64,000 bases of DNA from Bactrocera neohumeralis (Eukaryota; Arthropoda; Insecta; Diptera; Tephritidae). The DNA is taken from contig NC_065921.1 in assembly GCF_024586455.1 (NCBI RefSeq), positions 70,309,528-70,373,527 on the forward strand. The letters are read 5' to 3'. The notes below the pieces were generated by a model that was given only the letters and a program-made list of their open reading frames with translations, was not told where the DNA came from and ran no database searches. Positions 22,860 to 33,429 of the stretch are shown here, piece by piece. A program made the position numbers and the translations under genes. The first letter of the stretch is position 1. Each line of letters begins with the position of its first letter.

Positions 22860-23870
22860 AAAAAACACAGAAACTTAAAATGTAATGGGGAAAATTTACT
22901 ATCATTCAAAAGCACATTTTTTGGCATTTGTTCCTTGAAGTTGATCTTCTTCAAACGTTAACCGCGACTACGTCTCAGACGGTCCATCCGTTGAGTCCAA
23001 TTTTCGATGACTCATTCGAGGATTTCGACAGGTACTTGGCGAATGACATGCGCGATGTTTTGGTTCACTGCCTGAATCGAAGTGGGATTGTCCGCATATT
23101 TAAATTTTACATATCCCTCCAGGAAAAAGTCTAAGCGTGTGATATCATACGAACTTAGTGGCCCATCAACAGAAAGCGTGAAATTATCTGTTCACCAAAG
23201 TTTTCTCTCAATAATTCCATTGATTGATGCGATGTGTGGGAAGTGCGCCGTCTTGTTAAAACGAAATGTCGTCGAGATCACGAGCTTCAAGTTAAGGCAT
23301 CAAGTGGTCGGTAATTATGGCGTGATAACGATGACCATTAATGGTTGCGTTCTTACCGGGATTATTTTTGAAGAAATATGTACCGATGATTCCAACGGCC
23401 CACAAACCACACCAAACCGTTGTTTTTTTTCTGGATGAAATGACAGCTTTTGAACCTCTTCAGGTTGTTCTTCGACCCATATGGAAATTTTGCTTGTTTA
23501 CATACCCATTGAGAGAGAAATGGGCCGCATCGTTGAACAGAATTTGCCTCGGAAACATCGGATCTTCTTGGAACTTTTCAACAGCCCAAAGAACGAAGCG
23601 TTGTCACTTGGAAAGGTCGAGCGGCTTCATTTCGTGCACAAGCTGAACGCTTTCAATTTAAGATCTCATTATAAAATGAGCCAAATCGTTCCATACCTCA
23701 GTCTGAGTTGCTGCAAACGGCACCGAATCGACTCTCCACGGTCTGCGCGTACACTGTCTGCTACGGCTGCTATATTTTTTTCACTGCGTGGTGGACGTGC
23801 TCCATTCGGTCGAATATTATCCAATAAAAAATGCTGGGTCTCAAGTTGAAATGCCAACCATTATTGAAGC
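22860..23870 (-). mobile_element. mariner-like (DD36D-type) transposase pseudogene
   Basis: On the minus strand the order is as follows. 'DNIRPNGARPPRSEKNIAAV' and 'ADSVRADRGESIRCR' (HTH region) lie near 23830-23700. Then come 'ILFNDAAHFSLNGYVNKQ' (first Asp; canonical FSDEAHFWLNG), 'NGLVWFVGRWNH' (canonical TVWCGLWAGGIIG), 'ATINGHRYHAIITDHLMP', 'DLDDISF*QDGALPTH' (second Asp), 'SYDITRLDFFLEGYVKF' (third Asp; canonical RSCDLTPLDYFLWGYVK) and 'WTQRMDRLRRSRG' near 22975. All three aspartates survive, though Glu after the first is Ala. Multiple frameshifts, an upstream truncation before 'DNIRPN' and altered C-terminal residues make it dead. It is the longest relic of this family in the window apart from the 36.3 kb copy. 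Confidence 0.87.
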
Positions 23871-24366
23871 CCGATGTTTTTCTCTTACCGGAAGATCTTC
23901 ACCAATTCTTGGATATACAAAGTCTAAGATTTACCACTAGTTTTCTTCTGGGAAAGATATTCACATTGATTTCAGTTCAAATTACCAAGAATTCCTGAAA
24001 AAACGAAACCTGCCGCACTTAGCTCCTCGCTAATTATACATTTAAATATATTCTACAAAGTTTTAATGTGATTAAGCGCCCCGTAAAGCGCGGCTTCAAC
24101 TAAAAGCGAACTGCGACACCAGTGCCCCCATCCGCACGACGCAACAACAACCACCGTTAGCGTAATCCACCATCAAACGCAGGCATATACTTGAGTTTGT
24201 GGCGTCTTTTGTGGTAATGGCTGCTCATTCTGTTCGTAGCGGCAACGGCTGCGTGTGTTGTGGCCTGCGCAGATATTCAAAATGCTTCAATTAATCACCG
24301 AAAAGCCAAATTCTGTTGGGCAACCAATGAAGAGACGCATACTGCCGCTGCGGCAGGCTACTTGAG

Positions 24367-24410
<44 letters not shown>

Positions 24411-25229
24411 CATAGCCAAACAAATGGACACAGTAAATCCACAATCACCACAGCCGTCGCATAATTCTGACACTTGAAGGTTTCGCATAGTTAACTACAG
24501 CTGCTCGGCTGCCCGTTGGCGTCTGCCAAGCCGCCTTTGAGCACAAGATTAATGATGAATTATTTTGGCGTTGCTGTTGGAAGCCAAACTACATAAGAGG
24601 TTTATGCAGTTGCGCTATTTCCATATATTCTCATTTCATTACTCCGCTTGTTGTTGCTATTTATAATCATGTTTGTTGTTGTTGTGCTCATTATTGTTCA
24701 CTTAAGCTCGTTGGCGTTAACTTTCGTTGCCTCGAACGCTCAGCTGACCTGCATACATACAAACATACAAGCTGTGCGGCGTGTCTTGAGCGTTCTGTGG
24801 ATGTTTTCTAAGCCGCTGGAAAGCGTGTGGAAAGTAAATAACAAGAAACACAAGCACGCACTCACAAATACAAGTGCATATGCGGAATCGATAGTAATAG
24901 TCAGTTGCTTATAGAAGCATATACATTTAATTATACAAAACCATAACAATTTAACTAACAGAGATGTGTGTGTATGTGTGAGTAAAGCGTACAGCTGATA
25001 TGTGGTATTCTCATGGGAATTATCAAGTACAGGCAGATTTGCGATTGAAGGTCAGCTGATTGGCATACTTTGTTATTCCTACGAATTTTTGTCATAATGC
25101 TCTTAAATTTACTTAACATAATGATAATGCAATAATTTTATGAAATCGAAAGTGAAGTTTTTCCTAGTACATAACGATTTCATGGCAAGAAAAGCAAAAT
25201 TTCAAGCTTTAATACGCAACAAAATATAA
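23871..25229. other. Unique non-coding DNA with (CA)n
   Basis: No gene. A (CA)19 microsatellite lies at 24370-24407. 24070-24560 is less AT-rich and unique; 24600-25000 is TG/TT-rich. Antisense frames over the CA run ('VCVCVCVC') are artefacts of the microsatellite. Confidence 0.45.
24370..24407. repeat. (CA)19 microsatellite
   Basis: Uninterrupted CA dinucleotides, the longest simple repeat of this type in the window. Confidence 0.97.
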
Positions 25230-26160
25230 AAATATAAAATCTGTAAAATTGATAAATTGTCGATAAATTTATCGATAAATGTATAGTCGTTAAATATATA
25301 ATTACCGATAAATTTATCGATAAATGTATAGTCGATAAATATATGGACATACATATTATCAATTTTACAGCTTTGTTTTTTCTACATTTTGTTTAGCATA
25401 ACTATACATTTATCGATAATATTTATCGAACGTGGTATGGCAGATATATATGTATGTACATACATACATATATAAAAATCTATATTTTTAAAATTTTAAT
25501 GGATTCCTTAAGTGTATAAAATGACTTTTGGAACATACATCGAAAAAAACGAAAATATAAATTTTTCGATAACTATTATAACATTTAACGACAATATTTA
25601 TCGAACGTGTTATGGTGGAAATATAAGTTTTTTTGGTTACATATATGAAAATCAATATTTTTTTAGAAATTTCATTGGTGTCCTTAAGTTTATAAAATGA
25701 AAAAAAAAAAATTTGAAAAATTCACCTACAAGATGAAAAATCAAATTTCAGGCTTACATATTATTAAAATCGACTGTGAATTAAATTGTTTGCTAGTAAT
25801 ATCGATTTCAAAAATAGCTTAATTTTAAACCAAAATACGGAGGTTTATAAGAAGTAAAAGCTGTAAAAATATTGATAAATATAAATGTATCGATAAATAT
25901 AACTTTATCGATAATATTTTATCGATAATATTTTAAATCTCTAGCCAAAAAGCGGAACAAAATTTAAAAATATAAAAGTTGTAAAATTGATAAATTATCG
26001 ATAACTATGCATTTTTTGATAATATTTTTGAAATATTTGATATTTCAAGCTAAACAACGGAACAAAATGTAAAAAATAAGATCTGTAAAATTGAAAAATT
26101 ATCGATAAATGTATAGTTATCGATAAAATTTATCGACCTTTGTATGACAGAAATATAAGT
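25230..26160. repeat. Degenerate repeat cluster with nine TATCGATA sites
   Basis: The 8-bp palindrome TATCGATA occurs at 25270, 25315, 25411, 25888, 25906, 25920, 25996, 26100 and 26118. It is embedded in recurring phrases such as 'CTGTAAAATTGATAAATT' (25240, 25984 and 26082, and inverted near 25358-25373) and 'TTATCGAACGTGGTATGGCA' (25423; variants near 25597 and 26129). Units are irregular in length and partly inverted, so this is a decayed local amplification rather than a clean satellite. TATCGATA is the known DRE core bound by DREF in Drosophila, and its CGATA part is the BEAF-32 core. A boundary or promoter-proximal role is inference only. No coding capacity. Confidence 0.75.
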
Positions 26161-27669
26161 TCGTTTTCTAGTTATATATAAGAAAATCAACTCTTTTAGA
26201 AATTTTCATGTTTTTTTCGGTTGTATAAAATGGCATTTAAAACATTCATATAAAACGAATTCATGTTTATTTGCGGTTCAATACGATGAAAGAAAAAAAA
26301 TGTAAGGTTTTCATACGTCTTCTTGGCTTCATCATATGCATATGCACAGCAGCAGCAATCTCATGCTTCACAGCCAACATCCAATTTCCGGCATGTAAAT
26401 ACAACAGTTGACAAACGCTTATTCAATTACGCACACAACTACGCTTAACACGCTAGCAAATGTACATATGTATATGCTAAACTTCATATAATAAGTATAA
26501 ATATAACACCAAATTAATATGGTACACCATATTTGAATTCTTGTACGATTTCAGTAATAATAACCCCCTTCCAATCAATATTTTTTTGTCCAACTGATTT
26601 TCTTAATTCAATTCAACTACCGCAACCGATTGTGTTGTGAATTATTGAATTCTATTGATGGCGAAAATTAGATTTTGCGGCTCCACGCATAACCAACACA
26701 CACACGCATATATACGTCGAAACCATGGTTGAACCATATGTGCGGGGTAGAGATTTCCTTTGTTGCTGTTGGCACCAATGAACCGCCAATCGCAGGTATT
26801 TTCCGCTATTATTGAAATTTGCGATAAGCATATTACGCGCTCACCTGCACACGTGCGAAAACATTTGCACATACATATATACTTAAGCGAACATGTGTAA
26901 GTCGTTTGTAATTCATACGCTCGTAAGCATATGCTATTATCTTGATATTAACATGAATTTATCATACACAAAATGCAATCAGTCAAAAAGAATTATAAGC
27001 ATTTATCAATAATTGAATTTTCTAGGTGGCATTCATGGTGATTCACACTTTTTATGCGATGAAATATCGTTAATAATGTAATAGGTTATAATATATAATA
27101 ATAATAATGATAATAAAAATAATACGATAGATTTAAAGCAGTGGAAGAAAGCATGTCATTTTATATATGACTTTAATATTAAATGTTTGATATACATACA
27201 TATTTAGATAAAATATTAAATCAAGCAATGTATGTTATGAATTCATTACATTGCCATAAAATACTTCGTTTCGATGAAAACGCATATTTTTTAAACCTTT
27301 GCCTTGAGCTTTTCTAAAATAGTCACCTTTACAGTGCTTTTAAAAATTCAACGGAAGGGCGAAATTCATTAATTGGACGAAAATTCGAAATATTTTGATG
27401 TAGAATAATTACATAGCTGTAAAATTATTACACATTCAGTTTCTTTAGTAATAATAACTGCTTTAGTATTCTTATTCTAGTAATAACAACAGTCTTAGTA
27501 TACCTATAGGCGCATATACTGAACAAGAGCATTTAGACGAAAAAGGGAATTGTAGTATTTATCCGCTTCTTTTTTTCAAACAACTATGCTTTCACTCTTT
27601 AGCAGTTTTCTTATACTATTATGAGCAAAAAAATAATAAGACTGTGTTCATTATTTAAGAATATTAAAA
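26161..27669. other. AT-rich non-coding DNA
   Basis: No gene. The start (26160-26290) still carries fragments of the preceding repeat phrase. 26330-26480 and 26640-26960 are unique and slightly less AT-rich. TAATAA-rich simple sequence lies at 27075-27125, and a cryptic TTAGTA/TAATAA mosaic at 27430-27500. Confidence 0.4.
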
Positions 27670-28670
27670 TGTATTCTTCAAAATCTATGTAGTCCCTCAA
27701 AAGTAATCCCCATTGGCTCCAATACACTTGTGCCAACGTTTTTTCCAAACTTCGAAAACTAATTCATTAAAATGAATTACTGGAGTAGCCTTCAATCCGC
27801 ATAGTGATTCACATTTAATGTCTTCAATTGACTCAAAATGGATTCCCCGGAATGATTATTTGAGTTTGCTGAAGAGACAGGAGTCACATGGAGCTAAATC
27901 AGACGAATTGGGTAGTTGCGGCACGATATTGGTTGAAAATTCGGTAAAAAACTCACGAAGAATCAATGCAGTATGCGATGGTGCATTATCGTGTCGCAAA
28001 AACCAAATGTTGTCGGCCCATAAGTCCGGCCTCTTTTAACGAAAGCTTTGCGCAAACGACGCATAACACTCAAATAGTATTCCTTGTTGACAGTTTTGGC
28101 GGTCCGAAGGAATTCGGAGCGCACTACACTTCGATAATCGAAGAAAACTATCAAGATAACCTAGATTTTTGTCCTGCTTTGACGTGCTTTTTTCGGCATC
28201 AGCTCACTGTTGCCACGATATTTGGCCGACTGATCGCTGCTTCCGGGTCGTAAGCATACTATAAATTCAAGACTAATAGCCAACAATAATGCATTTCTGG
28301 ACATCCTGGTAGTCGGATAGTATTGTTACCCAAACGTTAACTTGACGCTTTTTTCGAAAAGATTAAGTTATTTATGAAACAATCGCGCTTTGACTCTTCT
28401 TAAGCCCAAATAAAATTTCAAAATGCTTTTCACTGATTCTTCGGATATAACAATAATGCCAATAAGATCTCTGACTGTTAATCGTCGATTCTCACGCATC
28501 AATTCCTTAATTTTTCTGACTTCTTGATCATCAGTCGGTGTTGATGGCCGTCCTCTACGTGGTTCGTCGTCAACGCGTTCTCGGTTCTCGGTTCTCATTG
28601 AATAATTTGAAGCAATCAAAAAGAAAATTAAGATTAGAGTACTAACTAAACATTCATTCACTTAATTATC
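27670..28670 (-). mobile_element. mariner transposase pseudogene
   Basis: The minus strand gives an N-terminal part 'ERVDDEPRRGRPSTPTDDQE', 'VRKIKELMRENRRLTVRDLI' and 'GIIVISEESVKSIL' (HTH linker and second helix) from about 28590 to 28430. The first-Asp block is degraded (only '*YAYDPEAA'-like sequence near 28255). The catalytic core then follows: 'PKKARQSRTKI', 'IVFFDYRSVV' (canonical VFFDYRGVVHHEFLP), 'AKTVNKEYYLSVMRRLRKAF' and, in a shifted frame, 'RHDNAPSHTALILREFFTEF' (second Asp). Next are 'STNIVPQLPNSSDLAPCDS' (third Asp) and 'VWKKRWHKCIGANGDYF' at the C-terminus near 27705. At least four frameshifts or stops occur. No terminal repeats were identified with confidence. It is closest in this window to the shorter fragments at 53.6-54.4 and 59.3-59.8 kb. 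Confidence 0.88.
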
Positions 28671-30430
28671 ATTGATTCCTTCAACATTAAATTAGGCGCA
28701 CTATCATGTGTTTTTATGCTACATTACACAGCAAGAACATAATTAATTCTTGTGTCATAGAAAGAAAGTTGACTTACGTTACAAGCGCGCTTTTTGTGAC
28801 ACCGGAATTGCTCCGAGAGCGCCCGACTTGACGTGAATAAGTAAGCAACCTTATTAGGGTATAAAGCTGCAGTTTAATATAGAATATGGAAGCATAGCGA
28901 AGAACACCTGTGGGCTAAAAATTTTTAGGGGGTTACATGGGTTTCCTCGGATAAAAACCGTCTTTTTTCATCAATTTTTTTCTCATTTAAAAAATTAAAT
29001 ATTTTTTTTTAGAATTTTTTATTGTTACAATCATACACTATTAACAAAGAAATTCTGAAATTTTTCGAAATAAATATTTTAAGCTCGGTCATTGCTACAC
29101 AATTTCCGGTGACTCCTCGGAAAACAAGATGCGCCTACGTTGGCTGGATAACTCCTTACAGAATCATCTAAAGTAAGAACATACGTGTAGAAATAGTGTT
29201 CAGAACTTCAAAACGATCGGGTTATAGTTTCGAAGTTATGAAGGCTCCAACTTTGATAAAGGGAATTGTGAAGAAAACGCTTGACAATTTGAAATCTGAA
29301 GTAAAACCTTCATAAAACAGGTATAAAATTACTCCTAACTTTGCTACAATCGACTTTAAATTAAGACACACAAAAACAAAAAGAAAAAATAATAATAAAA
29401 CTTCCTCCATCCTTAGGTGGAAGTATGGAGTGATTTTTTAAGGGCAGTGCTCTTTTGAATCATAAATAAACAAATATTTAAGGACACATCATCATGTAGA
29501 AAAATACTTATATAAGTAATTCATTATACAAGCAAATGACTCTGAGTGCCGCATAATAAACAAAATCAACTCTGATTATATTTGTTCATATAAACAATGT
29601 AGTCGTCTACTTGCCACACTAATGGCAACTTGATAAATGCCACATTTGCTTACACATGCTCAGGACATGCCACATTATAGCTATGCTTTCGTCACTCTTG
29701 CTGCCGCAAGGCACACACGAGTCAAACATTCCAGGAAGCATTGCTTTTCGCTTTTAATTTCTCATATTTAATTACTTTATTTATCAGGAATCTCATATTC
29801 ATAAGCAGTCATACATATGCACTTAATGATATACATGTATACATAAATGCATGTACAGATATACGCGCAACACGAAAGAGGCGTTGGGTGAAGACTCAAA
29901 CAAAAAAGTAAAAGAAAATTGTGTACCGCAGCACCACAGGCAAACAAACAAACAAACAAACATTAAGTAATTTTGGTGTCTGAATGTCAGCGCTGCGAAA
30001 CACGAACAGACGCCGCACCGCCCGACTAAGCGGCCTCACGTTGGCGAGTATCTTGCAGGCGAAAGCGTCTATTAACACATGCGACTAGACTAACAGACAC
30101 GCACACATGTGCACATAGCTGTTGTTATTTACAATACGTACACAATTACGCTGTCAGTGTGTGCGTTAGCTTGGGTATTTTTTGCCATTCTTTGCTCAAT
30201 TTTTATTTATTTTCTTTGGAATGTTGCATGCGCGCACAATAAACATTCGTGGCATTCATGTTGTTCAGGTTCAAGTTGGTGGCGTAAAAATGGCAGTACA
30301 CACACATACATATATATATCCATGTAAAGTTGATACCATGTGTGTAAGAGCATGTATAATAGAAGCATTCAAATCATTTTTATTCACTAAAACTGCGGTC
30401 GATATTTACATTAGCATTAAAGCGCAACAA
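28671..30430. other. Non-coding DNA; possible unrecognised repeat at 28.89-29.42 kb
   Basis: No gene. The stretch 28890-29420 ('GGGGGTTACATGGGTTTCCT' onward) has the look of a dispersed repeat, but I cannot name it and there is no second copy in this window. A (CAAA) tract lies at 29941-29961. 29580-29740 and 29960-30100 are unique, with TGCCACA words. Confidence 0.4.
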
Positions 30431-30433
30431 TGT

Positions 30434-31700
30434 GGAAATTGAAGCCTATCCGCAGGCGCAATTTATATTAATAAATATTAATTTCAAATTTAAACAAAAT
30501 ATTGCGTGATTTGTTTTTGAAAATTAAACGCATTATTATTAGCATCAATTTTAGTTAAAATTTTGATGGTTGCCATATCTTCAGTACTAAATAAAGCTGC
30601 TACTTATTCACAATTTTTGTTTATTTTTTAATTAACTGTCGATTTAGTACTATTTTCACTTAACAGAATGTGTTATAGTAAATATTAAAATATTTTGATT
30701 CATTTAAGCTTTAGAATATAATTAATTATGCTTTAAAATGCGAAATGTGAAGAAATGAAGTCTATATATAGGCGCAAATTGCATTAATAGATATTAATTC
30801 GTTGAGTTAATAAAAAATTGCATAACCTTTTGTTAAAAATTAATTTCAATATTTGTGGCAGCGATTGTAGAATATTAATTAAGGTTGCCAGATAAAACTA
30901 TAATTTTTAAATATCAAAAAAAAAATATATATTTTATTAGATATGATATGCAATTAAGGTAAAAGTAATATACCAAAATACGCGTCGGTACATTTGAGTT
31001 CACCAAATCTGTAGTATGTACTTACATATGTATATAAGCCACGAAGAACTAAAAATGGAAAGATTTAAAGCTACTTTTAGGCGCTATTTTCATTGATGCT
31101 TATTTTATTAAATATTTTTAGGTTTATAGAGATATATGTAGTTTCATTTAAATGAAGATTGCAGTATTTGTAACAAAAATCGCGTATGAGGTTGCCACAT
31201 GTTTTTAAATAAATAATTTTTTAAATGTTAAATTTTATTTATTAAAATAATAATTTTGGCTATGATTGTAGAAATAATTAAGCGTACTTGTAACAAAAAT
31301 CACATAAGGTGTTGCCACATGTGTTTAATTAAATAATTTTTAAAATGTAAAATTTAAAATATTGAAAGCTATTATTCTTAGCTATGATTAGTAGAAGTGG
31401 TTAAATGTACTTGTGATAAAAAATCACATAAGGTGTTGCCACATGTGTTTAATTAAATAATTTTTAAAATGTAAAATTTAAAGTATTGAAAGCTATTATT
31501 CTTAGCTATGATTAGTAGAAGTGGTTAAATGTACTTGCGATAAAAAATCGTATAAAGTGTTGCCACATACAATGTTTAAAAAAATAATGTAAAATTTTAA
31601 ATATTAGAAATATGTATTATTCCTAGCTATGATTAGTAGAGTTTGTATTTTAAAGTAAATATTATGAGAATTGAAGTCTAACTTCAGGCGCATATACCCA
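30434..31700. repeat. Two-level tandem array, about 310-bp unit
   Basis: A phrase of the form 'GAAATGAAGTCTATATATAG' followed by GGCGCA recurs with GGCGC(A) at about 30455, 30771, 31079 and 31687: spacings of about 316, 308 and 608 bp (two units). Each of the first three is followed about 110-130 bp later by GGTTGCCA. The last interval is longer because a shorter subrepeat has expanded inside it (31165-31650). Divergence between units is high, so the array is old. It is AT-rich and has no coding capacity. Confidence 0.72.
31165..31650. repeat. Tandem subrepeat, about 120-124 bp, four units
   Basis: GTTGCCACAT (or its start) occurs at 31191, 31311, 31435 and 31559. It is preceded by 'GTACTTGTAACAAAAATCAC'-like and followed by 'GTTTAATTAAATAATTTTTA'-like sequence. 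The second and third units are almost identical, which indicates a recent local duplication within the older array. Confidence 0.92.
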
Positions 31701-33429
31701 TTTACACTGCTAATTCGAAACTTTATAAAAATATTCTATGCTTTAGTGTAACGTTTTAAAAGGACCAGCTTTGCCATATTTGGCACATGGTAAAATCATC
31801 CCATTCACTTTGAACTATTCTGTAAGCTTTCTTCCTCGTAGCGCTTTCATAGTCCCCACAGTTTTTAATTTCTTTTTTTTTTCAAAATGCCTTAACATTC
31901 CCCTAAACCATTCGCTCTGTGCTTTATTCTTTTATTGCCTGTTCGACCATGCATGTTAGCCATATTGGCCTTCACACACAGCAACAAGCCACATAACAGT
32001 TATTGCACATTTACAGCCGTCTTGTCTGCCTCTCTGTAGTCTCCTACTTCATACAGTTTTCCTTCGTATATTCGCTTAATGGTTGCCAGCAGAAAAAATG
32101 TTTTTCGCATTCACCTACACTTCCTCAAATTGCCTGCTTGTCACAGGATGTGTCTGCCATTTATCACAAAGCGCAAACTCATGTGTCTGCAACACCCACC
32201 ACTTGACGCTCACACTCCTTCGCAGCCTATTAGTGGTGTTGGCGTTGTTGAGTAACGATTTTTCAATGTGTGTGTATGTGTGTATATATATGTGTGTGCG
32301 TCTGTATATATACATGCATGTGCTGCTCCTCATATATACACACCCATCAGCCACTTTTACTCGCATCAATTCACATTTCCTTTGCGGTCGTTCCCTTTTC
32401 ATTTGCCCACCTTCATCTTCTTTCATTAATTTCCTTTCTCCCTACCGCCCTTAATTACTTCGTATTTTTAGGTGCGGTTTCAGCTACATACACACACACA
32501 TATGCGTTTACTAGCTTTGAACTTCTACCGGTTGCTTTCTGCTTTCCTCTCATACTTCTAAGTACAACGACGTTGTATAGCGCCTAAAAATATGCTAAGT
32601 TCGCACACAAATGTAAATTCTTTTAACTTACATGCATGTATGTATATGTAAGTGATTTTTTTTTTACATTGGTATGTAGGTATTTATTTTTCGCTTCCTG
32701 CTTTATACCTTGTGGTTGTTGTCAGGGTGGCCTTTTGCCTCTGTGTTAGCGTTTGTTGGGCTTTTTGCCGTAATTTCTTTATTCTGCTGATATTGTTGCT
32801 ATTTTTTGTTTGCTTGTGTTTTAATTTCCTTTGTTTTCACAGCTCACATATGCTTTGTATGTATGTATATGTTGCTGTTTCGCTCCCTTTTTAATTTGCT
32901 GTTTTAATTCAAACAAATTAAAAATACCACCGTTGACTCAACGGCGCATTACCTTTCATTTACTCGGCTTAGCGGTCATATTAAGGCATACAAGCAGGCG
33001 CTGATGTAACTATTTTCAGTTATGTATAAATATATTTGTTTGTCTACTGTGAAAACATGTTAAAATACTTTGAAGTTCAGGAATGTTTACATTTGGGGCT
33101 AATTCTTCAAACTCGGTTTGGTATTTTTGTAAAATGAGGAAATAACTGATAACTGATTTTAAGAGTTTTTTTACATTAAATTTATTTTTCTTTGCGTTGT
33201 TTATTAATTATTTGTCATTTAATTTTTAATTTATAAAAATTAAAATCTGTTAAAATAGTTTTCAAAATTAAGGTTAGCTGGCACCCTCACACCTAGTAAC
33301 ACTAAATTAAAACCAAATTAATTAGAGAATATTTCTTACGAAAGTAACGAAATATTTTCCAAAATTTTTACAGAGAAATTAAACTACAGCCCTGCTATAA
33401 GTAAGACTTGAGTACATTTGTTAAGGCGC
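31701..33429. other. Pyrimidine-rich unique non-coding DNA
   Basis: No gene. From 31780 to 32900 the plus strand is strongly T/C-rich, giving overlapping hydrophobic frames (for example 32083-32454) with no family resemblance. Mixed TG/TA simple sequence lies at about 32266-32320. 33280-33320 contains 'TGGCACCCTCACACC', the first GGTGGC-like word before the next array. Confidence 0.4.

Noticed and set aside
24291..24488. Val-Cys repeat protein
   Set aside because: It is a translation of the (CA)19 microsatellite on the opposite strand.
32083..32587. Overlapping 105-123-codon frames
   Set aside because: Pyrimidine-rich strand bias and TG/TA simple sequence; the antisense frame is open too, and no motif is present.
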